The position numbers and the translations under genes were made by a program. This document shows, piece by piece, positions 1 through 5,085 of a stretch of DNA of 6,240 nucleotides. This stretch comes from Solirubrobacterales bacterium (GTDB lineage Bacteria > Actinomycetota > Thermoleophilia > Solirubrobacterales > Solirubrobacteraceae): the NCBI GenBank assembly GCA_015655225.1, contig JAATFK010000007.1, positions 1 to 6,240 of the forward strand, read 5' to 3'. The notes beneath the pieces are model-generated. The model was not told the DNA's origin and made no database searches. It saw only the letters and a program-made list of their open reading frames with translations. Position 1 is the first letter of the stretch; each line of letters begins with the position of its first letter.

Positions 1-285
1 AAGCGCAGCGACGAGGCCTCCGTCGTCGAGAAGGCGCACCGCCGCCCCCGCTTCGTCGAGGACTGCGTGCGCGAGGCGATCGGCGGGGTGCTGGAGCAGT
101 TCGCGGACCTGCCCGACGGCGCGTTCGTCTCCTCCCGCCAGGAGAACCTCGAGACGATCCACCAGCACAACGTCGTCGCCGAGCGCTTCGGCACCCTCGG
201 CGAGCTGCGCGGCGAGCTGCGCAGCGGCGAGCCCTCCCCGGCGCACGTCACGCGCCGCGCCTGGCTCGACGGCGCGACCGCCTAG
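1..285 (+). CDS. folE2: GTP cyclohydrolase FolE2 (MptA/FolE2 family), 3' end only
   Basis: The window opens inside this gene; the frame is open from base 1 and ends at TAG 283-285, giving 94 C-terminal residues. Family knowledge: FolE2 (GTP cyclohydrolase IB) converts GTP to 7,8-dihydroneopterin triphosphate, the first step toward folate and 7-deazaguanine compounds, in the cytosol. What I see: an early K-R-S-D-E...V-V-E-K-A-H stretch, then R-P-R-F-V-E-D-C-V-R, then E-N-L-E-T-I-H-Q-H. These match the order of the C-terminal blocks of FolE2/archaeal MptA (RPDE..V, P.FVED.VR, EN.ESIH.H). The ENxExIHxH block carries conserved active-site residues in this family. A GTG at 67 is an internal codon, not the start, because homology continues upstream of it. 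The last 30 or so residues are charged and less conserved. The gene is convergent with pgsA, 24 bases away. The main uncertainty is that only the C-terminal third is visible. Confidence 0.82.
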   Translation, partial: KRSDEASVVEKAHRRPRFVEDCVREAIGGVLEQFADLPDGAFVSSRQENLETIHQHNVVAERFGTLGELRGELRSGEPSPAHVTRRAWLDGATA

Positions 286-288
286 CGG

Positions 289-305
289 CGGCGCCCCGCG
301 CGCCG
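289..305. terminator. GC-rich hairpin between convergent folE2 and pgsA, possible bidirectional terminator
   Basis: In the 24-base gap between the two stop codons lies a perfect 6-bp stem, CGGCGC (289-294) against GCGCCG (300-305), with a 5-base loop CCCGC. It starts 4 bases after the folE2 stop and 5 bases beyond the pgsA stop. There is no T-tract on either strand, which is common for actinobacterial terminators but also means the stem could be chance in such GC-rich DNA. Confidence 0.35.
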
Positions 306-309
306 GTTC

Positions 310-894
310 CTACGCCCGCTCGGTCTCCCGCGCGGGCGCGGGAGTGTGCGCGTGCGCGCGGTCGCGCTCGCCGAGCCGTCTGCGCAGACCGAAGAAGTAG
401 TCGGCGCCAGAGGCGACCGTGACGGCGACCGTCACGTAGACGAGCAGGTCGACCCACAGCGGTCTGTGGTGGTAGGCGATCAGCGCGAGCACCATCGCGA
501 TCTGGAAGCACGTCTTCGCCTTGCCGAACTGGCTGGCGGAGATCACGACGCCGGCCTGCGTCGCCGCCATCCGCAGCGCGGTGACGGCGAACTCGCGCGC
601 GATGATCACCATCGCGACCCAGGCGGCGAGCCGGTGCAGCGAGACGAGCGCGATCAGCGCGGCGATCACGAGCAGCTTGTCGGCGATCGGGTCCATCAGC
701 TTCCCGAAGGTCGTGATCGCGTTGCGCGAGCGGGCGAGGTAGCCGTCGAGCATGTCCGTCAGCGAGGCGACGACGAAGACGATCGCCGCCAGCAGGTCGC
801 CGCTCGGGGTCGCGTCGAGCAGCGCGACGACGAGCACCGGCACCAGCAGGATGCGCAGCACGGTGAGGACGTTGGGGACGTTGACCGGAACCAT
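310..894 (-). CDS. pgsA: CDP-diacylglycerol--glycerol-3-phosphate 3-phosphatidyltransferase
   Basis: A 194-aa integral membrane enzyme of the CDP-alcohol phosphatidyltransferase family. Family role: it transfers the phosphatidyl group from CDP-diacylglycerol to sn-glycerol 3-phosphate, the committed step to phosphatidylglycerol and cardiolipin, at the cytoplasmic membrane. The sequence holds the full catalytic signature D-G-x2-A-R-x8-G-x3-D-x3-D at residues 50-72 (D50, G51, A54, R55, G64, D68, D72), with the additional upstream Asp at 47. N-P-N-V-L-T-V-L-R-I near the N-terminus is also typical of PgsA. Hydrophobic helices lie at about 9-26, 34-50, 74-100, 126-142 and 146-168, and the tail from about 170 is charged. 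Length is normal (about 180-200 aa). The ATG at 892-894 is preceded by a G-rich run 6 bases upstream, a weak ribosome-binding site. The gene lies 36 bases after the intended stop of the ABC permease and is probably cotranscribed. A related head-group enzyme is possible, but PgsA fits best. Confidence 0.92.
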   Translation of the reverse strand: MVPVNVPNVLTVLRILLVPVLVVALLDATPSGDLLAAIVFVVASLTDMLDGYLARSRNAITTFGKLMDPIADKLLVIAALIALVSLHRLAAWVAMVIIAREFAVTALRMAATQAGVVISASQFGKAKTCFQIAMVLALIAYHHRPLWVDLLVYVTVAVTVASGADYFFGLRRRLGERDRAHAHTPAPARETERA

Positions 895-930
895 TCGAGC
901 CCCCTACGGTACCGCGCCGCGCCGGGCTGC

Positions 931-1774
931 CTAGGCCTTCAGCCGCCGGCCGGTGCGGAACAGCCAGCTGCTCCAGGCGACCATGATCGCGGCGAGCGCG
1001 CCGGTGATCCCGAGCGCGAGCCAGACGTTGACGTCGCTGACGCCGAGAAAGCCGTAGCGGACCGAGCTGATGACGTAGGAGGGGGTTCGCGTGCGACAGC
1101 TCGTGCCAGGGCGACGGCAGGCGGTCGATCGAGTAGAAGGTGCCGCCGAGGAAGCTGAGCGGGACGATCACGATGTTCTGGACGAAGCCGGCGAAGTCCC
1201 ACGACTGCGCGTAGACGCCGACGATCACGCCGAGCGAGGAGAACAGCACGAGCGCGAGGACGACGGCGAGCGCGAGGATCGCGGGCTCGTGCACCGGCAC
1301 CGAGGTGATCGGGAGCGCGAGGGCGACGAGCGCGACGGCGATCAGGAGCGCTCGGATCGCGCCGCCGAGGGAGAGGCCGAGGTTGACCTCCCACGGCTTC
1401 ATCGGCGAGGCGAGCACGTCGTTGATGTAGCGGTCGAAGCGGGCCTGGAAGACCGACGAGGAGTTGTTCGTGTAGGCCGCCTGGACCATCGCCATCGTGA
1501 CGAGGCCGGGGACGATGTAGGCCTTGTAGTCGATCCCGTCGATCTGCTTGATCGAGTGGCCGAGGGAGAGGCCGAAGACGAGGATGAAGAGGAAGGACGC
1601 GACGACCGGCGCGGCGATCGTCTGCGACCACAGCTTCAGGACCCGGTGGACCTCGCGGGTGGTCAGCGAGACGAGGCCGCGGTGGCGTTCGAGGAGGCCG
1701 GGCCTGGCGGCGGCGGCCGCGTCGTGGCCGGCCGGCGCGGGGGCCGGCATCGGACTGCGGGACATCGCGCTCAT
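931..1774 (-). pseudogene. ABC-2 type transporter permease, YadH-like, frameshifted near the C-terminus
   Basis: Membrane subunit of an ABC exporter; substrate unknown. It starts at ATG 1772-1774, which overlaps the ATPase stop in an ATGA junction, so translation is probably coupled. M4 and M9 are alternative starts. Residues 1-232 read as an ABC-2 protein: a cytoplasmic lead, a first helix at about 52-72, then a Y-K-A-Y-I-V-P-G-L block, S-S-V-F-Q-A-R-F-D-R, S-P-M-K-P-W-E, further helices, and the L-G-G-T-F-Y-S-I block before S-H-A-N-P. This follows E. coli YadH closely. After N230-P231-L232 the frame breaks. The neighbouring frame, from TAC at 1075-1077 to TAG at 931-933, encodes Y-V-I-S-S-V-R-Y-G-F-L-G-V-S-D-V, a last helix and G-R-R-L-K-A. 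That is the expected YadH-type end (NP-x-x-Y-x-I-S-x-x-RYGFLG), 48 residues. Two bases appear lost, or one gained. Repaired, the protein would be about 281 aa. Whether this is a true mutation or a sequence error cannot be told here. Confidence 0.8.
1078..1086 (-). other. Frameshift site in the ABC permease
   Basis: On the coding strand the site reads AACCCCCTCCTAC. In the upstream frame this gives N-P-L-L-R, while homology resumes at TAC (Y) one base out of step. The family pattern has two residues between NP and Y, so loss of two bases (for example one TC unit of a TCTC run, restoring N-P-L-S-Y) fits better than gain of one. The C5 run (plus-strand G5, 1081-1085) also makes this a spot prone to sequencing or replication slippage. 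Confidence 0.75.
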
Positions 1775-2583
1775 GCCGGGGTCGCCGCCGTGGCCGTCGA
1801 CCCGGCCGCGCTCGCGGCCGCGCCGGCCATCGCCTTGACGTAGACGTCGGCGAGGGTCTCGACCTCGTAGGTCGCGCGGAGGCCGTCGGCGCTGTCGCGG
1901 GCGAGCAGCGTGCCGCCGCGGATCAGCGCGATCTCGTTGCAGAGCTCCTCCGCTTCCTCCAGGTAGTGCGTCGTGAGGAGGACGGTGGTGCCCTCGTCGT
2001 GGAGGCGGCGGATGTACTGCCAGAGGTCGATGCGCAGTTCGAAGTCGACGCCGGCGGTCGGCTCGTCGAGGATCAGGAGGGGCGGCTCGTGCATCAGGGC
2101 GCGGGCGATCAGGAGGCGGCGGCGCATGCCGCCGGAGAGCTTCGGGGCGCGGACGTGGGCTCTGCCGCTGAGGTCGAAGATCTCCATCATCTCCTTGGCG
2201 CGGGCCTTGGCGCGATTGCGCTCCATGCCGTAGTAGCCGCCGTGGTAAAGGAGGGTCTCCTCGACGTCGAGGAAGCGGTCGAGGTTGATGTCCTGCTCGG
2301 CCAGCCCGATCAGCCGGCGAGCCTCGCCGAGCTGATGGTCGCGACCGAAGATGCGGATCTCGCCGCCGCTGATGCGGATCAGGTTGCAGACCGCGCTGAT
2401 CAGCGTCGTCTTGCCGGCGCCGTTGGGCCCCAGCAGGCCAAAGAACTCGCCGGCCGGAACCGTCAGGTCGAAGTCCTCGAGAGCAAGGAAGCCGTCGTCA
2501 TAGCGCTTCGTGAGCCCGCGCAGCTCGAGCGCGGGAGCGGAGGTGATGGGGGCGTGCATTGGGTTCGAGGCTAGTCGATCCAC
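1771..2583 (-). CDS. ABC transporter ATP-binding protein, YadG-like
   Basis: Cytoplasmic ATPase that powers the ABC-2 permease encoded just downstream; substrate unknown. From the GTG start the protein has 270 aa, with Walker A G-P-N-G-A-G-K-T-T at 52-60, Q-loop Q97, signature L-S-G-G-M at 149-153, Walker B L-L-I-L-D-E at 169-174, D-loop G-V-D at 178-180 and switch H206. The stretch from A-R-A-L-M-H-E-P through L-T-T-H-Y-L-E-E-A-E is close to E. coli YadG as I recall it. The Ala/Thr-rich tail after about 253 is low complexity. Start choice: GTG 2581-2583 has AGAGAGG seven bases upstream and overlaps the upstream gene by 13 bases. ATG 2557-2559 (residue 9) lies nearer the conserved N-terminus but has no ribosome-binding site I can see. 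The 4-base overlap with the permease supports a coupled exporter operon. Drug, polysaccharide or lipid export are all possible for this subfamily. Confidence 0.93.
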   Translation of the reverse strand: MDRLASNPMHAPITSAPALELRGLTKRYDDGFLALEDFDLTVPAGEFFGLLGPNGAGKTTLISAVCNLIRISGGEIRIFGRDHQLGEARRLIGLAEQDINLDRFLDVEETLLYHGGYYGMERNRAKARAKEMMEIFDLSGRAHVRAPKLSGGMRRRLLIARALMHEPPLLILDEPTAGVDFELRIDLWQYIRRLHDEGTTVLLTTHYLEEAEELCNEIALIRGGTLLARDSADGLRATYEVETLADVYVKAMAGAAASAAGSTATAATPA

Positions 2584-2960
2584 TTCTCGACCTCTCTGAG
2601 GAACCGACGCTCCGAGACGTCGCCGAGTGCGAACAGCTGCACGATCCAGGACTGATCGTCTGCGCTCTCAGGATCGTCTCTCCAGACCATGCCGTTCTCT
2701 CTCGTCAGCATGACCATGCACATCAGCGCCACACGCTCATTGTGGTGCGTGAGCGGCCGTAGGTGGAGGAAGCAGATCCCCTGCAGGCCCACGATCTCCG
2801 CGGGAGTGCGATCTTTGCCCGCGACAACGAGTTCGAAGGGGCCCGCCAGCGCTGCCTTGGCTCTGCACCAGTCGATCGTCGCCGGCTCCTGATTCAGCAG
2901 CTCCGCGACACCCGCGACGATCTGCGGCAATCTTTCTAAATCGAGAGGTCTCATAGTCAC
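2571..2960 (-). CDS. Hypothetical protein, 129 aa, family not recognised
   Basis: I do not recognise this protein. The codon pattern is real-gene-like (strong G/C at third positions after the first dozen codons) but the gene is only about 62% GC by hand count, against about 75% in sampled neighbours. The first codons are AT-rich (ACT, TTA, AGA, TTG). It looks like a soluble mixed alpha/beta protein: a leading helix with L-P-Q-I-V-A-G-V-A-E-L-L-N, two Cys in the first two-thirds (C32 and one near 63), hydrophobic strands F-E-L-V-V-A and V-A-L-M-C-M-V-M-L, and an acidic, Trp-containing C-terminus ending E-V-E-K-W-I-D. There is no signal peptide or membrane segment. Start is GTG 2958-2960 or ATG 2952-2954; neither has a clear ribosome-binding site. 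Its end overlaps the ABC ATPase start by 13 bases, so it may be the first gene of the exporter operon. A role linked to that exporter or its regulation is only inference from position. Confidence 0.7.
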   Translation of the reverse strand: MTMRPLDLERLPQIVAGVAELLNQEPATIDWCRAKAALAGPFELVVAGKDRTPAEIVGLQGICFLHLRPLTHHNERVALMCMVMLTRENGMVWRDDPESADDQSWIVQLFALGDVSERRFLREVEKWID

Positions 2961-3156
2961 TGAAACGGTAGCAACAGAGTTCGAAACATTGTTTCAGAAT
3001 TTGCCTTAATTTCTTCTTATGCAAAATATTTATGGGGTAACACAAGATATATATTTGACGGCCATACAGTCGGTGTGGCGGGGAGTCAGAGCGCGGCGAT
3101 AGCATCGGCAAGTAAGGCTTTGCAGCCAAACCCGCGATACGGACTCAGATCAGAAA
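2961..3156. promoter_or_regulatory. AT-rich divergent intergenic region, probable promoters in both directions
   Basis: This gap separates the minus-strand 129-aa gene from the plus-strand small DNA-binding-like gene. Positions 2961-3060 hold only 32 G/C in 100 bases by hand count, a sharp dip for this genome. A possible minus-strand promoter is TTGTGT (complement of 3040-3045) with an 18-base spacer and CATAAG (complement of 3016-3021, four of six matches to TATAAT). It would start transcripts near 3009. On the plus strand I see TATATT at 3050-3055 but no good -35. A weak hairpin GGCT/AGCC (3116-3119/3124-3127) lies nearer the plus-strand gene. The promoter assignments are guesses from weak matches. 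Confidence 0.4.
2983..2995. promoter_or_regulatory. 13-bp palindrome, candidate operator
   Basis: GAAACATTGTTTC is a perfect 6-bp inverted repeat (GAAACA / TGTTTC) around a central T. A further half-site-like TGAAAC lies at 2961-2966, one base after the start codon of the 129-aa gene on its 5' side, 22 bases from the matching GAAAC of the palindrome (about two helical turns). It lies 23 bases upstream of that start codon and downstream of the best minus-strand promoter guess, a position where a bound protein would block transcription. The divergent ribbon-helix-helix-like protein is an obvious candidate binder, but this is inference. Confidence 0.4.
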
Positions 3157-3369
3157 ATGCCGAAATCAATGACGCTAAGGATGAGCGACGACCTTGCGCT
3201 CCTACTCAATGCGATGGCGACCGTAGATGACGTCTCTGTCGCAGAGGCGGCCCGCGTCGCGATCGCAGAGCGAGTCAAGGCGCGAAGAGGAGACCCTGAG
3301 TTCCAGGCACGTCTCCGCGTAGCGCTCGAACAGAACCGACGAGCACTCGAACAGCTCTCCGACGACTAG
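3157..3369 (+). CDS. Small ribbon-helix-helix (CopG/Arc-like) protein, possible orphan antitoxin or regulator
   Basis: A 70-aa protein. Residues 3-9 (K-S-M-T-L-R-M) look like the single beta strand of a ribbon-helix-helix fold. Helix A (S-D-D-L-A-L-L-L-N-A-M-A), a turn ending in V-S-V-A-E-A, and helix B (A-R-V-A-I-A-E-R-V) follow. The rest is a charged helix (A-R-R-G-D-P-E-F-Q-A-R-L) ending in acidic D-D. Family knowledge: such proteins bind DNA as dimers and often act as type II antitoxins that repress their own operon. I recall similar short proteins with this x-x-D-P-E-F-x-x-R-L tail in actinobacteria. No toxin gene follows: the next gene, 37 bases on, is a dehydrogenase. The gene is about 63% GC, lower than its neighbours. 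ATG 3157-3159 has no clear ribosome-binding site. Fold call moderate, function uncertain. Confidence 0.72.
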   Translation: MPKSMTLRMSDDLALLLNAMATVDDVSVAEAARVAIAERVKARRGDPEFQARLRVALEQNRRALEQLSDD

Positions 3370-3381
3370 ACGGTCGCGGCA

Positions 3382-3395
3382 GCCCGAATCCGGGC
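3382..3395 (+). terminator. Short hairpin between the small DNA-binding gene and adh
   Basis: GCCCG (3382-3386) and CGGGC (3391-3395) form a perfect 5-bp stem with loop AATC, 12 bases after the TAG of the upstream gene and 11 bases before the adh ATG. No T-tract follows. It could weaken read-through or occlude the start of adh, which has no visible ribosome-binding site. It could also be chance. Confidence 0.3.
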
Positions 3396-3406
3396 ACCAT
3401 CTCCCC

Positions 3407-4405
3407 ATGCACGCCGCCGTCCTCGACGCACCCGGACGTCCGCTTCGGCTGACGGAGATCGCGGATCCGGTGCCGACGCCCGAGCAGTTGCTGCTGAGCG
3501 TCAGCGCTTGTGGGGTCTGTCGGACCGATCTTCATCTGCGTGACGGGGAACTGGCGGCTGGGCATCTGCCGCTCGTCCTCGGGCATCAGATCGTCGGGCG
3601 GGTGCTCGGTGGGTCGGGCGAGGCGCATGGGCTCGCCGACGGTGCGCGTGTCGGGGTGCCCTGGCTCGGCTGGACCTGCGGCCACTGCCGCTACTGCCTC
3701 AGCGGTCGCGAGAACCTCTGCCTCCAGGCCCGCTTCACGGGCTGCGACGTCGACGGCGGCTACGCCGAGCTGACCGTCGCCGACGCCCGCTACTGCTTTC
3801 CCCTCCCGGACGGCGGGGACGAGGACGCTCTCGCCGACGAGCACGTCGCTCCCCTCCTCTGCGCCGGCCTGATCGGCTACCGCGCCCTGCGGATGGCCGG
3901 TGACGCCACCCGCCTCGGCCTCTACGGCTTCGGCTCCGCCGCCCACCTGATCGCCCAGGTCGCCGTCCACGAGGGGCGCGAGGTCTACGCCTTCACCCGC
4001 GAGGGCGACCGCCGGGGGCAGGCCTTCGCCCGCGAGCTGGGCGCCGTCTGGGCCGGCACCAGCACCGAGCGGCCCCCTGAGGAGCTCGACGCCGCCCTGA
4101 TCTTCGCTCCCGTCGGCGCCCTCGTCCCGCTCGCCCTGCGCGCGGTCGCGCGCGGGGGGAGCGTCGTCTGCGCCGGCATCCACATGAGCGACATCCCCTC
4201 CTTTCCCTACACCGACCTGTGGGGCGAGCGCCAGCTGCGCTCGGTCGCCAACCTGACCCGCGCCGACGGCGAGGCCTTCCTCGCCCTCGCGCCGCGCGTC
4301 CCCCTCCGCACGCAGGTCACGACCTACCCGCTCGCGGCCGCCGAGTCGGCCCTGCACGACCTGCGCGGCGGCGCCTTCGAGGGCGCCGCGGTCCTCGTCC
4401 CCTGA
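3407..4405 (+). CDS. Zinc-dependent alcohol dehydrogenase (MDR superfamily, AdhA-like)
   Basis: A 332-aa soluble NAD(P)-dependent oxidoreductase that would interconvert alcohols and aldehydes or ketones; the substrate cannot be read from sequence. The N-terminal GroES-like domain carries catalytic-zinc ligands C38 (in C-G-V-C-R-T-D-L-H), H60 and C152 (L-L-C-A-G). It also carries a complete structural-zinc motif C-x2-C-x2-C-x7-C (C91, C94, C97, C105). The Rossmann domain begins at about 170 with G-L-Y-G-F-G-S-A-A. At position 61 a Gln replaces the Glu of the usual G-H-E; I recall GHQ as normal in this AdhA-like subgroup, together with V-P-W-L-G-W-T-C-G and C-A-G-I-H-M-S-D-I-P-S-F-P-Y, both present here. 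Length is normal. The ATG start matches the conserved N-terminus but has only C-rich sequence before it and no ribosome-binding site. It sits alone between the small DNA-binding gene and clpP, with no metabolic partner beside it. Confidence 0.92.
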   Translation: MHAAVLDAPGRPLRLTEIADPVPTPEQLLLSVSACGVCRTDLHLRDGELAAGHLPLVLGHQIVGRVLGGSGEAHGLADGARVGVPWLGWTCGHCRYCLSGRENLCLQARFTGCDVDGGYAELTVADARYCFPLPDGGDEDALADEHVAPLLCAGLIGYRALRMAGDATRLGLYGFGSAAHLIAQVAVHEGREVYAFTREGDRRGQAFARELGAVWAGTSTERPPEELDAALIFAPVGALVPLALRAVARGGSVVCAGIHMSDIPSFPYTDLWGERQLRSVANLTRADGEAFLALAPRVPLRTQVTTYPLAAAESALHDLRGGAFEGAAVLVP

Positions 4406-4503
4406 GCGCGAAGACGCCAGCAAACGGGATCTGCCAGGGTTAGGGGTCAGTACCCGAGTTCGCCGCGTCCATCCGGACGTCCACCAGGAGGTCTTCGACC
4501 AGC
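4406..4503 (+). promoter_or_regulatory. clpP leader with ribosome-binding site AGGAGGT
   Basis: A 98-base gap before clpP. AGGAGGT at 4486-4492 is the strongest Shine-Dalgarno in the window. The AGGAGG core ends 12 bases before ATG 4504, slightly long, but it still favours this ATG over the in-frame ATG at 4519. The gap also holds an 8-bp palindrome GGACGTCC (4475-4482) and a small GGGT/ACCC stem (4444-4455). I found no CGC-N5-GCG site of the kind bound by the actinobacterial Clp regulator ClgR, and no clear -35/-10 pair. Confidence 0.55.
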
Positions 4504-5085
4504 ATGCCCCTCGTCCCGATGGTCATCGAGCGCACCGCACGCGGCGAGCGCGAGTTCGACATCTACAGCCGCCTGCTCAACGAGCGGATCATCTTCCTCG
4601 GCTCGCCCGTCGACGACATGGTCGCCAACCTCGTCGTGGCCCAGCTCCTGCACCTCGAGTCGCAGGATCCCGACAAGGACATCTCGATCTACATCAACTC
4701 GCCGGGCGGCTCGATCTACGCCGGCCTCGCGATCTACGACACGATGCAGTTCATCAGACCGGACGTGTCGACCATGTGCGTCGGGATCGCGATGTCGATG
4801 GGCTCGCTGCTGCTGACCGCCGGCGCCAGAGGCAAGCGGATGGCGCTCCCGAACAGCCGCATCCTGATCCACCAGCCGTCCGCCGGCTTCGAGGGCCAGT
4901 CGACCGACATCGAGATCCACGCCCAGGAGATCTTGAGAACCCGCAGACGGATCGACGAGATCTACGCCCACCACACCGGTCAGAGCGAGGAGCAGGTCAA
5001 CCGCGACATGGAGCGCGACCGCTTCTTCACCTCCCAGCAGTGCGTCGAGTACGGCCTGATCGACCGGGTCATCGAGAAGCACTGA
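4504..5085 (+). CDS. clpP: ATP-dependent Clp protease proteolytic subunit ClpP
   Basis: A 193-aa cytoplasmic serine peptidase. Family role: it forms a two-ring, 14-subunit chamber that degrades unfolded or tagged proteins delivered by ClpX or ClpC/ClpA. The catalytic triad is intact: S98 (G-I-A-M-S-M-G), H123 (I-L-I-H-Q-P) and D172 (M-E-R-D-R-F-F). Other family marks are Y-I-N-S-P-G-G-S at 63-70, [10 protein letters not shown] at 79-88, the handle-helix start T-D-I-E-I-H-A at 134-140 and E-Y-G-L-I-D at 182-187. The start L-V-P-M-V-I-E-R-T is the usual one for ClpP, which supports ATG 4504. Most bacteria place clpP beside tig and clpX; here the neighbours are adh and an MFS gene, so this could be one of several clpP copies. 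Actinobacteria often have two that form a mixed complex. The last 17 bases overlap the 3' end of the convergent MFS gene. Confidence 0.96.
   Translation: MPLVPMVIERTARGEREFDIYSRLLNERIIFLGSPVDDMVANLVVAQLLHLESQDPDKDISIYINSPGGSIYAGLAIYDTMQFIRPDVSTMCVGIAMSMGSLLLTAGARGKRMALPNSRILIHQPSAGFEGQSTDIEIHAQEILRTRRRIDEIYAHHTGQSEEQVNRDMERDRFFTSQQCVEYGLIDRVIEKH

Noticed and set aside
1078..1090. Programmed ribosomal frameshift in the permease
   Set aside because: The site has a C run but no classic slippery heptamer, and I see no clear downstream stimulator or family precedent for recoding in YadH-type permeases; mutation or sequence error is simpler.
346..1158. Long plus-strand open frame of 270 codons opposite pgsA and the permease end
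   Set aside because: The product is dominated by Arg, Asp, Glu, Gly and His with no domain, as expected for the antisense of a high-GC gene; the opposite strand has clear PgsA and permease homology.
939..1631. Minus-strand open frame of 230 codons in the third permease frame
   Set aside because: Pro/Arg-rich shadow. The true C-terminal continuation of the permease is in the frame that stops at 931-933, not this one.
1091..2574. Plus-strand open frames at 1091-1843 and 1966-2574
   Set aside because: Low-complexity acidic/basic products that mirror the ABC permease and ATPase genes on the other strand.
3116..3127. GGCT-TTGC-AGCC hairpin as an attachment site or RNA gene
   Set aside because: A four-base-pair stem is too short, with no tRNA-like fold or direct repeat nearby.
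2737..3129. Minus-strand open frame of 130 codons spanning the AT-rich gap and half of the 129-aa gene
   Set aside because: Its front half comes from AT-rich intergenic sequence and its back half turns into Arg/Gly-rich shadow of the 129-aa gene, whose own frame has much better codon use.
3275..4423. Minus-strand open frame of 382 codons opposite adh
   Set aside because: Gly/Glu/Ala-rich antisense shadow; the plus strand encodes a complete dehydrogenase with all zinc ligands.
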